A stretch of DNA of 64,000 nt from NCBI GenBank assembly GCA_022819605.1, contig JAJEGW010000208.1:78340-142339 (forward strand). Reading direction: 5' to 3'. The notes beneath the pieces were generated by a model. The model worked only from the letters and a program-made list of their open reading frames with translations. It was not told where the DNA came from and ran no database searches. This DNA is from Silicimonas sp. Its GTDB lineage: Bacteria > Pseudomonadota > Alphaproteobacteria > Rhodobacterales > Rhodobacteraceae. A program made the translations under genes and the position numbers. The number at the start of each line of letters is the position of its first letter. Position 1 is the first letter of the stretch. Positions 10,282 through 19,998 of the stretch are shown piece after piece.

Positions 10282-11149
10282 GCTCTAGGGCCGTGGCGGA
10301 GCCTTGACGATCGTGGTGGCCCGCGACATTCTCGGCAACCACGCCAATATCGGAAGTGCCCGAAAATTCACTGTCTAACAGGGTCCGCCGCCGGCACGAT
10401 GGCAGCGCCGTGTGTCGCGTCGTATATCCCTCCCTAGACAAGCCCAGGCAGTGGAAGAGGCATTTCAGAAGTCCAAATTGCCCTACAAGTACACTTTTTA
10501 CACGTAAAATCAGCTTGTTGCAGGCTCATGTTGGCCTAGTATCAGTGCACTAACGCAAATTGAACATGCTGGAAATTGCCAAGGATGATGACCTGAAGAG
10601 CTTGAGCCGCGACAACCTGTAGTGAGGGGACCCCATCAATCTCAGGACGGCGGCTACGCGCTGACGAGAGCGTGCCGCAGGCCATTCGCAGAGATTGCCA
10701 ATGACTGGAAGATACATCACTGGACAGTGCTTGGGGAGCAAAGGGATCCGGTTCAACTCGCAAAGGGCCACGCCGACATCCCGCTGCCCGTTGGAACGAC
10801 AACAAACTCCACCGCATGCGTGATCGAATTTGAAGGTGTCGATATCTAGCACTTTTCGTGCGCCTTGCGCTGCAATCAGGCCGGCAAGAACGTTGCGGAA
10901 AGACGTGCACCCCGACCGGACTTCATCCAGTCATTGCGAGACCCTCAATTTGATGGAAATCGCAACAGACCGAGAGCGGATGTGCCATTCCCCAGGTTCG
11001 CACACCGCCCCGACTTGGACAGCGTTCGACGGCATGTTCAACTTCATTTCAGAAGATTCTGGACTTTCATCTTTCGGCAAGGCGTTGCAGATTCATCGCA
11101 ATTCGATAGAATAAAGGGCTTGCAAGCCAGTTCACGCGAGGATTGAGAC
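10282..11149. other. 868-base stretch without a recognisable gene
   Basis: No convincing gene was found between trpB and cfa. A short frame at 10622-10849 and antisense frames at 10542-10910 have no family motif. A weak inverted pair (CGTGGT with ACCACG, about 20 bases apart, near 10313) just after trpB is a poor terminator candidate. An A+T-richer patch near 10480-10520 could hold a promoter. The last 100 bases should include the cfa promoter. Confidence 0.45.
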
Positions 11150-12379
11150 ATGTGGACAAGGGCTCTCGACATCGCACTTGGGAAGGTCGTCCAAATCGGC
11201 CTGCTAACGGTCGAATTGCCAGATGGGAAGGTGCTCACGTTCGGCGACGGCAAAGGACCGCAGACTCGCGTGTCCCTTACGGACAGCGCAACAGTCCGAC
11301 ATATGGTGATCAACCCGGAACTTGCAGTCGGTGAAAGCTACATGAACGGAACGCTCGTCATCGAGAATGACGACCTCCACGGCCTTCTCGAACTGATCCT
11401 CCGCAACCTCGACGACCCGCATCGGGCCTGGTGGCAACACGCGCAACTGAAGCTTCGCACGACCCTCAGGCGGTTCATGCAGCACAATGCCGGCCGCATT
11501 TCCGTCAGGAACGTCGCACATCACTACGACCTGTCGGGCGAGCTTTACGAGCTCTTCCTGGATGCGGACCGGCAGTATTCTTGCGCCTATTTCCGCTCGC
11601 CTGACGACACGCTTGAAGTCGCGCAGGAACAAAAGAAGGCCCATATTGCCCAGAAACTGAGAATCGAGCCGGGGATGCGCGTGCTCGACATCGGCTGCGG
11701 CTGGGGAGGCATGGGCCTCACGCTGGCGCGAGACCATGGCGCCCAGGTTCTCGGGATCACGCTTTCCAAGGAGCAGCTCGCGGTCGCGCAGGAGCGTGCG
11801 CGGGCCGAAGGTCTTCAGAAGCAAGTCGAGTTCCGAATGGCCGACTACCGCGCGCTTTCGGGACAGTTCGACCGGATCGTGTCGGTCGGCATGTTCGAAC
11901 ATGTGGGGCTGCCGTATTTCGACGCCTATTTTCGTTCGGTGCGCGATCTTCTGACCCGCGACGGGGTGGCGCTCATCCATACGATCGGGATCTCCGAGGC
12001 ACCATGCGCCACCAACCCGTGGATCGCCAAGTACATCTTTCCCGGCGGCTACGTGCCAAGCCTCTCGGAAATCGCGGCCTCGGTCGAGCGCCAGAATCTG
12101 TGGATTGCGGATGTCGAGTCCCTCAGGCTCCACTATGCCTATACGCTCCGGCACTGGTTCGACCGGTTCGTCGCGAACGCCGACAAGGTGATAGAGCTTT
12201 ATGACGAAAGATTCGTGAGGATGTGGAAGTTCTACCTCGTCGCCTGTGAGCAGACGTTCCGGCTCCGGCGTCAGGGCGTGTTCCAGTTCCAGATATCACG
12301 CGAGGTCGATGCGGTTCCAATAACGCGGGACTACCTGTATTCCGGCACTGCGGACGCGGAACTGCGAGCTGCCGAGTAG
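11150..12379 (+). CDS. cfa: cyclopropane-fatty-acyl-phospholipid synthase family methyltransferase
   Basis: This 409-residue enzyme belongs to the Cfa/mycolic-acid synthase family, which uses S-adenosylmethionine to add a methylene group across the double bond of an unsaturated acyl chain in membrane phospholipids. A SCP-like N-terminal domain (about residues 1-110) is followed by the methyltransferase domain. That domain has HHYDLSGELYELFLD at 124-138, the SAM-binding VLDIGCGWGGMG at 178-189, and the family motif VSVGMFEHVG. It is predicted to be cytoplasmic and to act at the inner membrane surface. It stands alone between a gene-free stretch and the convergent MoxR operon. A related SAM-dependent lipid-modifying activity remains possible. 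Confidence 0.93.
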   Translation: MWTRALDIALGKVVQIGLLTVELPDGKVLTFGDGKGPQTRVSLTDSATVRHMVINPELAVGESYMNGTLVIENDDLHGLLELILRNLDDPHRAWWQHAQLKLRTTLRRFMQHNAGRISVRNVAHHYDLSGELYELFLDADRQYSCAYFRSPDDTLEVAQEQKKAHIAQKLRIEPGMRVLDIGCGWGGMGLTLARDHGAQVLGITLSKEQLAVAQERARAEGLQKQVEFRMADYRALSGQFDRIVSVGMFEHVGLPYFDAYFRSVRDLLTRDGVALIHTIGISEAPCATNPWIAKYIFPGGYVPSLSEIAASVERQNLWIADVESLRLHYAYTLRHWFDRFVANADKVIELYDERFVRMWKFYLVACEQTFRLRRQGVFQFQISREVDAVPITRDYLYSGTADAELRAAE

Positions 12380-12409
12380 ACGAGACCCTTCCCCAAGCGG
12401 ACACCGCCG

Positions 12410-14488
12410 CTATCGCCGACCTTCCCAGAACCAAGTGCCGATCATCAGAATCGAAGCGAGCAGTAGCATGGTCCACGCTGGCAGCAACGGCGACACGCGG
12501 ATGTCCGCTGTCAGGTAGGCTTCACGAGGCGTGATTCCGATCCACCCACGTCCCGACGCGACCTGGCCTTGCCGGACCCGGCGGATATCTGGCACACCCT
12601 CGGTCATCTTGTGGACGCCGCCGCGCGTGTCTGCCACCGGAGTTGCCAAGAGTGCATCGCTCGCGATCGTCGCCTCGAACTCTTTCAACGCTGCAGGGCC
12701 AAGCGCTGCGACACTTTCCTGGTCACCCTCTCTCAGCCGGTAAAGCCCAGCTTCCGGCGCCTGCCAAGTCAGCGAGTAACGACCGGGTGCGACTTCTTCC
12801 AGCGGCAGCAGGATGACTTCACCATTTGGATCGATGACTTCAACGTCTCCAACTTCGTCATTGATCGTCCGGCGGCTAATCGTCATGGTCAGGCCCTCTG
12901 AATTCGCAGTCAACGCTTCCTCTTCCAGGTCGGGCTCCTTCATCATCCAGTGCGCCAGCCGTCTGAGCAGTTCCAGCTGCGGACCTCCTCCTTCAAAGCC
13001 CCGCGACCAAAGCCAGGCATGGTCCGACGCGAGCAGCGCAACGCGCCCCTCTCCGACCCGGTCGATTACCAGCAGTGGCGCATCGTCCAAGCCTTCCATG
13101 AGTGTGTGGCCTTTGTCCTTGGCAGCCACGTCGATTTGCCGGAGCCATCTTCCCCAAGCCTGTTCGTTGCGGATTGCCGCATCCTTGACTGGTGCCAGGC
13201 CCTCGGTCACTGGGTGACGCTGGCCGATGCGGGTCACCTTTGGCAGATAGGCAAATTCGCGCACCAGTCCGCTTGGCGCGGCCGGAAGTATCTCGGCCAG
13301 CGGCGAATAGTAGATTGATTCGGCCGTTGCAAAATCCGGACCTGCTGCGACCAGCAGTGCGCCTCCGCCCTCGACATGCTGCCTGATGCTGTCGAGATAG
13401 ACGGCCGGCATGATGCCGCGCAGCTTGTAGCGGTCGAAGATGATCAGGTCGAATTCGCCAACCTTGTCCAGGAAGAGCTCACGCGTCGGAAAGGCGATCA
13501 GGCTGAGTTCGTTCACCGGCACCCCGTCTTGCTTTTCGGGCGGGCGCAGGATGGTGAAGTGCACAAGATCCACCGAGGCATCCGATTTCAGGAGGTTGCG
13601 CCAGGTTCGCTCGCCTGCATGCGGCTGCCCGGAAACCAGCAGAACCCTCAATCGATCCCGTACACCGTTGATTTGCACAACCGCCGCATTGTTGCGCGTG
13701 GTCAGTTCGTTCATTCGTTCAGGCAACGTGAACTGGATGACGTTCATGCCGCCATGCCGGAGCGTCACCGCAAGCTCGACATCCTGACCAACTGGCACCC
13801 GGAACCGGTCCGGCGTTCCGCCATCCAGGGAAATGTCGATGTCGGCTGTCCCGGGGAGGTCGGCAGGAACATCTCCCTGATCCTCGACCTTCAGCGTCAA
13901 GGTGACCGGCTCGTCAATGATCGCGAATGCCGGAGCATTCCGAATCAGAAGACGGCGGTCCCAGTCGCCGTCTTTCCCGGTCAACAGCAGGTGCATCGGC
14001 GCGGGAAGTTCCGGAAGGTGATCAATGTCATGCAGCTGCCCGTCGCTCACGAGAATCACGCCCGCAAGACGTGCGCGCGGCTCGCTTGCAATCGCGTCGG
14101 CAAGCGCCTTCATCAGGAGCGTGCCGCGATTGCCGTCGCTGTCTTCAACATGAACCATGCGGAGCCCGACATTGCCGAGGGCGGCGATTTCCTCCTCGAC
14201 GCTCGCGATCGCTTCCGCGGTTTGGGAAGGGCGAATGTCGATACCTTGGCTCGCGCTTTCGTCTACCACAAGAATGACCAGGTCCGAGAGCGCTTCCCGC
14301 TCCTCGATCTGGGTCGACGGATTCGCAACCGCCATCAGGAGCAGCAAAAGGGCGATCCCGCGGAGCCACCACCCTGAAAGGCCGCCCCGGACAGCCATCA
14401 AGATCGGGACCAGCGAAGAGGCAGCCAGTGACCAAAGCATCGCCCACGGCAGCAATGGCTCGAAAAAGATGCTGTGAACGACCTGCAT
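12410..14488 (-). CDS. membrane protein with VWA/GATase-like periplasmic region, last gene of MoxR operon
   Basis: This 692-residue protein has two N-terminal membrane helices (about residues 14-30 and 41-57), a long extracytoplasmic region, and a C-terminal helix (about 667-685). The segment from about residue 70 begins LVILVVDESASQG, like the first strand and metal site (DxSxS) of von Willebrand A domains. The part around 300-500 (RVLLVSGQP, GGGALLVAAG) resembles the GATase1-like fold of BatA-type proteins. It is probably a scaffold or adhesion partner worked on by the MoxR chaperone. It starts 3 bases after a 33-codon ORF in the same frame, which itself overlaps the stop of the upstream DUF4159 gene. 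Confidence 0.75.
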   Translation of the reverse strand: MQVVHSIFFEPLLPWAMLWSLAASSLVPILMAVRGGLSGWWLRGIALLLLLMAVANPSTQIEEREALSDLVILVVDESASQGIDIRPSQTAEAIASVEEEIAALGNVGLRMVHVEDSDGNRGTLLMKALADAIASEPRARLAGVILVSDGQLHDIDHLPELPAPMHLLLTGKDGDWDRRLLIRNAPAFAIIDEPVTLTLKVEDQGDVPADLPGTADIDISLDGGTPDRFRVPVGQDVELAVTLRHGGMNVIQFTLPERMNELTTRNNAAVVQINGVRDRLRVLLVSGQPHAGERTWRNLLKSDASVDLVHFTILRPPEKQDGVPVNELSLIAFPTRELFLDKVGEFDLIIFDRYKLRGIMPAVYLDSIRQHVEGGGALLVAAGPDFATAESIYYSPLAEILPAAPSGLVREFAYLPKVTRIGQRHPVTEGLAPVKDAAIRNEQAWGRWLRQIDVAAKDKGHTLMEGLDDAPLLVIDRVGEGRVALLASDHAWLWSRGFEGGGPQLELLRRLAHWMMKEPDLEEEALTANSEGLTMTISRRTINDEVGDVEVIDPNGEVILLPLEEVAPGRYSLTWQAPEAGLYRLREGDQESVAALGPAALKEFEATIASDALLATPVADTRGGVHKMTEGVPDIRRVRQGQVASGRGWIGITPREAYLTADIRVSPLLPAWTMLLLASILMIGTWFWEGRR

Positions 14489-14491
14489 GGC

Positions 14492-14593
14492 TCAGTCGAG
14501 TCCCAGAATTTGCCCGAACTGCCGTCGAGGCAGCGCTGGCAGTGGGAGCGGCGCGAGGAATGCCAACGTGACGGCCTTGCTGAAACGCGTCAT
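14492..14593 (-). CDS. 33-residue ORF filling the gap between two MoxR-operon genes
   Basis: An ATG at 14593 overlaps the TGA of the DUF4159 gene (ATGA) and opens 33 codons that end in TGA two codons before the ATG of the next gene. The peptide begins MTRFSKAVTLAFLAPL, a basic N-terminus followed by a hydrophobic run rich in Leu, Pro and Ala, and ends FGQILGLD. It could be a small membrane or signal-like peptide, or a coupling ORF that carries ribosomes from one gene to the next. It shares the frame of the downstream 692-codon gene, so it could also be an N-terminal extension cut off by a stop. No family is known to me; the call rests on position only. Confidence 0.45.
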   Translation of the reverse strand: MTRFSKAVTLAFLAPLPLPALPRRQFGQILGLD

Positions 14594-17355
14594 TGCCCCA
14601 GCCTGTCGAGCAGGGCCGGTACATGGACCTGGTCCGATTTGTAGTTCCCGGTCAGGACGTACATGATCAGGTTGACTCCGAAGCGATAAGCGATCTCGCG
14701 CTGGCGCTCGCCAGAAAAGGCACGACCCACCGGAAACATGGGCCGTCCCTGTGCATCCATTGCCCACGCAGCTGCCCAGTCGTTTCCACCGATCACCACC
14801 GGCGTCACATTGTCGTTCAGATTCCTGAACGGCATGCCCTCGGCCTGCAACGCATCGGCAGGCGCTGCTTCTACCCAGACGTTCCGGCCGGCATGACGGC
14901 CCGGAAAATCTTGCAGGAGGTAGAAGGACCGGGTCAGCACGTGATCATGTGGAATTGGCTCAAGCGGCGGAACATCGAGTGACGTCGCCAGTTGTCTGAG
15001 CTTGGTCGCGTTTGAACCTCCCGACCCGTTTCCGAATGTCACTGCATCCCGTGTGTCGAAATGTATCAGACCCCCCGTCCTGAGATATCGGTTGAGCTTC
15101 TCATATGCCTTGGCCGAGGGTCGTGGCTGCGCATCGGTCACCGGCCAATACAGGAATGGAAAGACCGAGAGTTCATCTGTCTCGAGGTTTACTCCGACCG
15201 GCTCGGCGGGTTCGACCGAAGTTCTGCGGACAAGAATGTTCGAGAGCCCCCTCAACCCTGCCGCAGCCACCCGATCCACTTCCGCGTTGCCGGTGATGAC
15301 ATATGCAAGCGTCACCTCCGACGCCGCCGAGACAAGTCGCTCGAAATCCTGTTCCTGTGCCGGTGCAGGTGTCGCGTGCCAAAGCAGGACCGCACCAGCC
15401 ATTGCTGCCGGGGCACCCATCCGTGGCATACGGCCCGATTGCCAGAGCGTCGCCAGCACGTCGACCATGAACACCAGGATCGCCAAGAAGAGAAGAGGAC
15501 CCTTCAGAGGAAACGACTGGGAAGCCGCAAACTCTTCAACCGGAACATCGACGGGCCAGACAGCCGCGGCCAACTGCTCAGATTCACTAAACGCATTGAG
15601 TCCGATTGTGCCGCTTTCGCCAACATAGATTCCGGGCGGCAAGTCGGGGCCAGGGCTCTCTGTCACCAACCTGACCCCGTCGACACCTGCAATGGTCCCT
15701 GCTGCACTCACGTTGCCGAACCCGTCGAGGCGTCGTTCCAGCGTCCACACAGTGCCCTGCAGATCCTCCGCAGATGGCAGTGTCTGCCGCGTGGAAACAG
15801 CTAACCGTTCAAGCATCTGCACGAAGAGGCCGGATAGCGGCAGGTTCGACCAGTCTGCATTTGCGGTCACGTGGAACAGCACGACCTGTCCATTGCCCAG
15901 ACGCTTGCGCGTAACAAGCGGCGTACCGTCTGCCAATGTGGCGATCGTCCGTTCGGCCATGCTCGGATCCGGCTGTGCCACCACCTGGCTCGACACCGTG
16001 ACGTCATCGGGAACGGGAAGCCCAAAGAACGGGCTCGCCGCCGAAAAAGCCCTGAGCCGCTTGGGTTCGCCCCAGCTCATCGCTCCTCCGACCCGGCGCC
16101 CTCCCGCGCGAAGTCGCACCGGCAACAGCCCGTCCTCCGCTTCGCGACCTATGTCGGACGCGGCCAGGCGCGGGCCCGCAAACCGCAGCAGCAGGCCACC
16201 ATCGCGCACCCACTGCTCAACCGCGTTGCGCTCGCTGCCTGCAAGCGCGGCGACGTCAGCCATGACAATCACGTCGGGGTTGGCGAGGACAATGTCTTGA
16301 ACAGCACCGCGAATCAGGTCGGCACCCGGGCGCAGCGCCTGTTCAAGGTAGTGCGTCGGCGAAAGGAGCCGTGACCCTTCCCGCTCCTCGCGCGCGGCAA
16401 TGATCGCTATCTCGTGACGACCAAGGCTGTCATCCGTCAGGCTGACGGCACCGGCGGATCGAACTCCCTCGATCTCGAAGCGCGTCAACCTGTTCGTGAG
16501 TTCGGGCGGCAGCGACAGGACGGCCTCGGCCTCGCTCTCACCCTTGGGGATTTCGACGTCGACACGTGCCAATTGCCTCTCAATGCCGCCAGGGTCGAGG
16601 CCATGCGCCACAACCGCCACTACACTTGCTTCAGTGCTCCGGCTTCTCGCTACAGGCACCTGAATGGTCCCGTCGCCGATTCTGGCAGGCTTCAGCGCCA
16701 GGACGGGATGCCGCGCCTCGAAGACGGACACTTGCCCACGCTCCTGGAGTTCAGCCAGTGCCGCGCTTCGCCAATCCTGCGCGATCCCGTCCGAAAACCA
16801 GAATGTATCGAAGCTGCCGTCGAGCCCAGACAGCCAGGACAGCACTGCAGGCCCATCCGGCATCCATGGCTCAGGCACAACGCCCGGAAGTTCCGACAAC
16901 CAATTCCTTGCCGAACGGAATGGCAAGACCGGGCGTGGCGGCAGGTCTGTCAACGAGACAACGGCGGTCTCTCGACCTGCCACAGACGCTTCGCCAAGAA
17001 GACTCTCGACATGTTCGTTCCGCACTGACCAGTTAGGTGCACCCGCCCAGCTGCCGTCGAACAGGAACAACAGCGGTCCGTCGCGAACCGTGTCCGCTCG
17101 AGGGGTCATGACGGGATCCGAAAATCCGACGATGGCAGCCGCAACCGCCAACATCCGAAGCAAAAGAAGCCACCAGGGCGTCCGGTCCGTCTGCACCTCG
17201 TCATCCGTGAGGCCAAGCAACAGGGCGACGCCGGGGAAGAGCCGCCGGACCGGTGCCGGTGGCACGGTTCGAAGCAGAATCCAGAGAATTGGCAGCAGCG
17301 GCAGGCCCAGGAGCAGCCATGGGTTGGCGAATGCCAGGGGACCAAGCGCCCACAT
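14590..17355 (-). CDS. BatA-like membrane protein with C-terminal DUF4159 domain
   Basis: This 921-residue protein starts with the double membrane segment typical of BatA-type N-termini (ANPWLLLGLPLLPILWILL, then WWLLLLRMLAVAAAIVGF). A long extracytoplasmic region with a VWA/GATase-like core follows, with another membrane helix near 640-660. The last 230 residues match DUF4159 (TLAYVITGNAEVDRVAAAGL, FPFLYWPVTD, GGLIHFDTRD). The family accompanies MoxR ATPases and DUF58 proteins in Rhodobacterales and is thought to take part in envelope maturation or stress functions. The ATG at 17355 was preferred to a TTG one codon earlier. It lies 76 bases after the DUF58 gene, and its stop overlaps a 33-codon ORF. 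Confidence 0.87.
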   Translation of the reverse strand: MWALGPLAFANPWLLLGLPLLPILWILLRTVPPAPVRRLFPGVALLLGLTDDEVQTDRTPWWLLLLRMLAVAAAIVGFSDPVMTPRADTVRDGPLLFLFDGSWAGAPNWSVRNEHVESLLGEASVAGRETAVVSLTDLPPRPVLPFRSARNWLSELPGVVPEPWMPDGPAVLSWLSGLDGSFDTFWFSDGIAQDWRSAALAELQERGQVSVFEARHPVLALKPARIGDGTIQVPVARSRSTEASVVAVVAHGLDPGGIERQLARVDVEIPKGESEAEAVLSLPPELTNRLTRFEIEGVRSAGAVSLTDDSLGRHEIAIIAAREEREGSRLLSPTHYLEQALRPGADLIRGAVQDIVLANPDVIVMADVAALAGSERNAVEQWVRDGGLLLRFAGPRLAASDIGREAEDGLLPVRLRAGGRRVGGAMSWGEPKRLRAFSAASPFFGLPVPDDVTVSSQVVAQPDPSMAERTIATLADGTPLVTRKRLGNGQVVLFHVTANADWSNLPLSGLFVQMLERLAVSTRQTLPSAEDLQGTVWTLERRLDGFGNVSAAGTIAGVDGVRLVTESPGPDLPPGIYVGESGTIGLNAFSESEQLAAAVWPVDVPVEEFAASQSFPLKGPLLFLAILVFMVDVLATLWQSGRMPRMGAPAAMAGAVLLWHATPAPAQEQDFERLVSAASEVTLAYVITGNAEVDRVAAAGLRGLSNILVRRTSVEPAEPVGVNLETDELSVFPFLYWPVTDAQPRPSAKAYEKLNRYLRTGGLIHFDTRDAVTFGNGSGGSNATKLRQLATSLDVPPLEPIPHDHVLTRSFYLLQDFPGRHAGRNVWVEAAPADALQAEGMPFRNLNDNVTPVVIGGNDWAAAWAMDAQGRPMFPVGRAFSGERQREIAYRFGVNLIMYVLTGNYKSDQVHVPALLDRLGQ

Positions 17356-17431
17356 CAAACTGGACTCCGAGGCACGGCCGGAAGGATTGGCCGGGACTCA
17401 CTTGACGATTTTGGCTGTCTGGACATCGCCG

Positions 17432-18325
17432 TCAATGCTCCCTGGCCAGTGCCATGTACAGCCAAAGGAGGGCCGCCGATGCCGGGGATCCGGTGCGACA
17501 GACGTTGAATTGCCAGCCCGCCAGCCTTGCAAGCTCCCAAAGCTCGGCCTTCCTGTCCGCCAGCCGCTCCAGATAGCGGTCGCGAAGTTCGTCCGCCTTC
17601 AAGGTTTCGTGCGTGAGCGTTCCACCCATGGATTCGAAGACCGTGCGCCCTGCGAACGGGAAGGCCTCCTCCTGCGGGTCTAGAACCTGGAGGAGCACGC
17701 CTTCAATGGCACGGTCGGCGGCACCGGTTACGGCCTGCCGGACGGGCTCCAGGTCGCCCAGGAAATCCGACAATAGAACGGCGCGCGTCCTGGCCGGCGC
17801 ATCAGCAAGCTCGGGCACGGGGTAGTCGGTGGTATCCTCCCCTTCGGCAATTGCGCTGTTCAGTCGCATCAGCTGGGCATGACCGTTCCGCGGCGGCAAG
17901 CCGGAATTGGCCAGGCCAACGCGCTCACCGCCGCGCATCAGCAGAATCGCCAGCGCCAGCGCCAGCCTCCGCGCCATGTCGACCTTGCTTGGCAACGATC
18001 TCGACGATGCAAAATGCATGGACCGGCCCATGTCCAGCCAGATCATCACCGACTGGACGGCCTGCCACTCCTTCTCGCGCACGAACAGCGAGTCGTCACT
18101 GCGTGCCGAACGCCGCCAGTCAATCATGCTGATTTCGTCGCCTGCGCTGCTCGGCCGATATTGCCAGAACTCGTCGCCCGAACCGACCCGCCTGCGCCCA
18201 TGCTCGCCAGGCATGACGCAGGCCGCAAGGCGTTCCGCAGACGCCAGCAAGGGCGGGAACGTCTCGGCGAGAGTCTCTGCCGCGCGGCGCAGTTGCGCAG
18301 TCGTGCTGGAAGTCGCCTGCGCCAC
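17432..18325 (-). CDS. DUF58 (VWA-like) protein of MoxR operon
   Basis: DUF58 proteins are regular partners of MoxR AAA ATPases. This 297-residue protein has the family signature around residues 45-75: FWQYRPSSAGDEISMIDWRR, then ARSDDSLFVREKE. The next segment, VMIWLDMGRSMHF, is VWA-like. The frame is open 77 codons upstream inside the moxR gene, but the GTG at 18325, two bases after the moxR stop, gives a protein starting at the right family position and makes the two genes translationally coupled. The molecular function is unsettled; it probably acts as a target or adaptor of the MoxR chaperone at the membrane. Confidence 0.92.
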   Translation of the reverse strand: MAQATSSTTAQLRRAAETLAETFPPLLASAERLAACVMPGEHGRRRVGSGDEFWQYRPSSAGDEISMIDWRRSARSDDSLFVREKEWQAVQSVMIWLDMGRSMHFASSRSLPSKVDMARRLALALAILLMRGGERVGLANSGLPPRNGHAQLMRLNSAIAEGEDTTDYPVPELADAPARTRAVLLSDFLGDLEPVRQAVTGAADRAIEGVLLQVLDPQEEAFPFAGRTVFESMGGTLTHETLKADELRDRYLERLADRKAELWELARLAGWQFNVCRTGSPASAALLWLYMALAREH

Positions 18326-18327
18326 GC

Positions 18328-19338
18328 TCAAGCCGCTTCCTCGATCCGGGCAACTTGACGGGATACATCGTCGATGACTTCCTGCAACGTCAAGCCTTGG
18401 GCACGGGCAGCAAAACTGAGCGCCATGCGATGAGTGAGCACCGGTGTGGCAAGGGCCGTCACATCCTCTTCGGACGGTGCGAGTCGTCCATCGAGAAGCG
18501 CGCGCGCCCTGACCGTAAGCGCGAGGGCCTGCGCAGCGCGCGGACCCGGCCCCCAACTGACATGCTGCTGCACGATGTCGGGCGAGTCTGCCTCCTCCGG
18601 ACGGCAGCAGCGCACCAGGTCAAGAATCGACTCCATCACGGATTCACCCACAGGCATTCGGCGCACGATCGTCTGTGCGGCGACGAGTTCATCCGGAGTC
18701 AGGACCTGGGTTGACTGCTCTTCGGCCGCGCCGGTGGTCGCAAGCAGGATGTCTCGCTCGGTCTCCCGGTCAGGGTAAGGAACATCAATCTGCACGAGAA
18801 ACCGGTCCAGTTGCGCCTCCGGCAGGGGATATGTTCCCTCCTGCTCTATCGGGTTCTGCGTTGCCAGCACATGAAACGGTGCAGGCAGTTCATGTTCGTC
18901 CCCGGCGATGGTCACCGACTTTTCCTGCATGGCCTGCAACAGTGCGGACTGCGTCCTCGGGCTCGCCCGGTTTATCTCGTCGGCCATGAGCAGCTGGCAG
19001 AACACCGGACCCTTGATGAACTTGAACACTCGGCTGCCGTCAGCGCCGGTTTCCAGAACTTCCGATCCAAGAATGTCGGCAGGCATCAGGTCCGGCGTGA
19101 ACTGGACCCGCTTTCCGTTCAGCCCCAAGACGGTCGAGAGCGTCTCCACAAGCCGTGTCTTGCCAAGTCCCGGCACGCCGACCAGCAGGCCATGCCCACC
19201 GCAGAGAATTGCCGACAGCACGAGATCCACCACTCGCTCCTGCCCAATGAACCGCTTGGTGATGCTGCTCTTCACGTCTGCCAGCCGTTCGCACAGCCCT
19301 TCGATCCCGGCCACCAGTTCAGATGAAGCATCGGACAT
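18328..19338 (-). CDS. MoxR-family AAA+ ATPase
   Basis: MoxR proteins are ring-forming AAA+ chaperones that mature envelope or enzyme complexes. The 336-residue sequence has Walker A GVPGLGKT at 54-61, Walker B LLMADEIN near 123-130, the MoxR hallmark RASPRTQSALLQAMQE, sensor 1 ATQNPIEQEGTYPLPEAQLD, and the C-terminal lid. The ATG at 19338 has a ribosome site AAGGGAG nine bases upstream; a GTG seven codons earlier was rejected because it would overlap that site. It heads the operon moxR, DUF58, DUF4159 protein, 33-aa ORF and membrane protein, and is divergent from the DUF1285 gene across 60 bases. Confidence 0.95.
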   Translation of the reverse strand: MSDASSELVAGIEGLCERLADVKSSITKRFIGQERVVDLVLSAILCGGHGLLVGVPGLGKTRLVETLSTVLGLNGKRVQFTPDLMPADILGSEVLETGADGSRVFKFIKGPVFCQLLMADEINRASPRTQSALLQAMQEKSVTIAGDEHELPAPFHVLATQNPIEQEGTYPLPEAQLDRFLVQIDVPYPDRETERDILLATTGAAEEQSTQVLTPDELVAAQTIVRRMPVGESVMESILDLVRCCRPEEADSPDIVQQHVSWGPGPRAAQALALTVRARALLDGRLAPSEEDVTALATPVLTHRMALSFAARAQGLTLQEVIDDVSRQVARIEEAA

Positions 19339-19398
19339 GGCAATCGCTCCCTTTCGCACTATTATGCGCAGTAGAACGAACTATTGCCCCGGGCACAA

Positions 19399-19998
19399 AT
19401 GGCAAAATCCGAAGGCGGTCAAAACCCCGTGAAACCCTCGGCAGAAAGCATAGCCGCAACGGCCCGAGCCGCGTCTCGGCGCGGGCTGCCTCCGGTTCAC
19501 CTCTGGAATCCGCCCGATTGCGGCGATCTCGACATGCGGATCGCGAGGGACGGCACGTGGTTCTATCTTGGCACGCCCATCGGGCGACCAGAGCTCGTGC
19601 GGCTGTTTTCGACGATTCTCAGGAAGGACGGGGATCGCTATGTGCTGGTCACGCCCGTCGAGAAAGTGGGAATCACTGTTGATGACGCGCCATTCGTGGC
19701 CGTCGACTTCACTGTCAAAGGCGAAGGCGAGGCTCAAACGCTGAACTTCGTGACCAATCTCGGCGACGAGACCAGTGCGGGATCGGAGCATCCAATTCGA
19801 GTCGAGCGGGATCCGGCGACCGGCGAACCATCGCCCTATGTCCACGTTCGCGCGGATCTCGAGGCGCTGATTGACCGCAAGAGCTTCTACAGGCTGGTGG
19901 AAATCGGAGCGCATCATGAACATGACGGTGCAAACTGGTTTGGCCTTTGGTCCGGCGGTCAGTTCTTCCCGATCATCCCGTCCTCGGAATTGCCATAA
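19399..19998 (+). CDS. DUF1285 family protein
   Basis: This 199-residue protein matches DUF1285 through its central block: HLWNPPDCGDLDMRIARDG, then WFYLGTPIGRPELVRLFSTIL and YVLVTPVEKVGI. The function is unknown; the family is widespread in Proteobacteria. The ATG at 19399 was taken in place of a TTG five codons earlier because family similarity does not reach further upstream. The gene is divergent from moxR, an arrangement I recall from other Rhodobacterales. Its stop is immediately followed by the tRNA-like fragment at 19999. Confidence 0.92.
   Translation: MAKSEGGQNPVKPSAESIAATARAASRRGLPPVHLWNPPDCGDLDMRIARDGTWFYLGTPIGRPELVRLFSTILRKDGDRYVLVTPVEKVGITVDDAPFVAVDFTVKGEGEAQTLNFVTNLGDETSAGSEHPIRVERDPATGEPSPYVHVRADLEALIDRKSFYRLVEIGAHHEHDGANWFGLWSGGQFFPIIPSSELP

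Noticed and set aside
14492..14494. TGA in frame before the 692-aa protein as a selenocysteine codon
   Set aside because: No selenoprotein family, no SECIS-like hairpin was recognised, and an ATG follows two codons later with a normal gene start.
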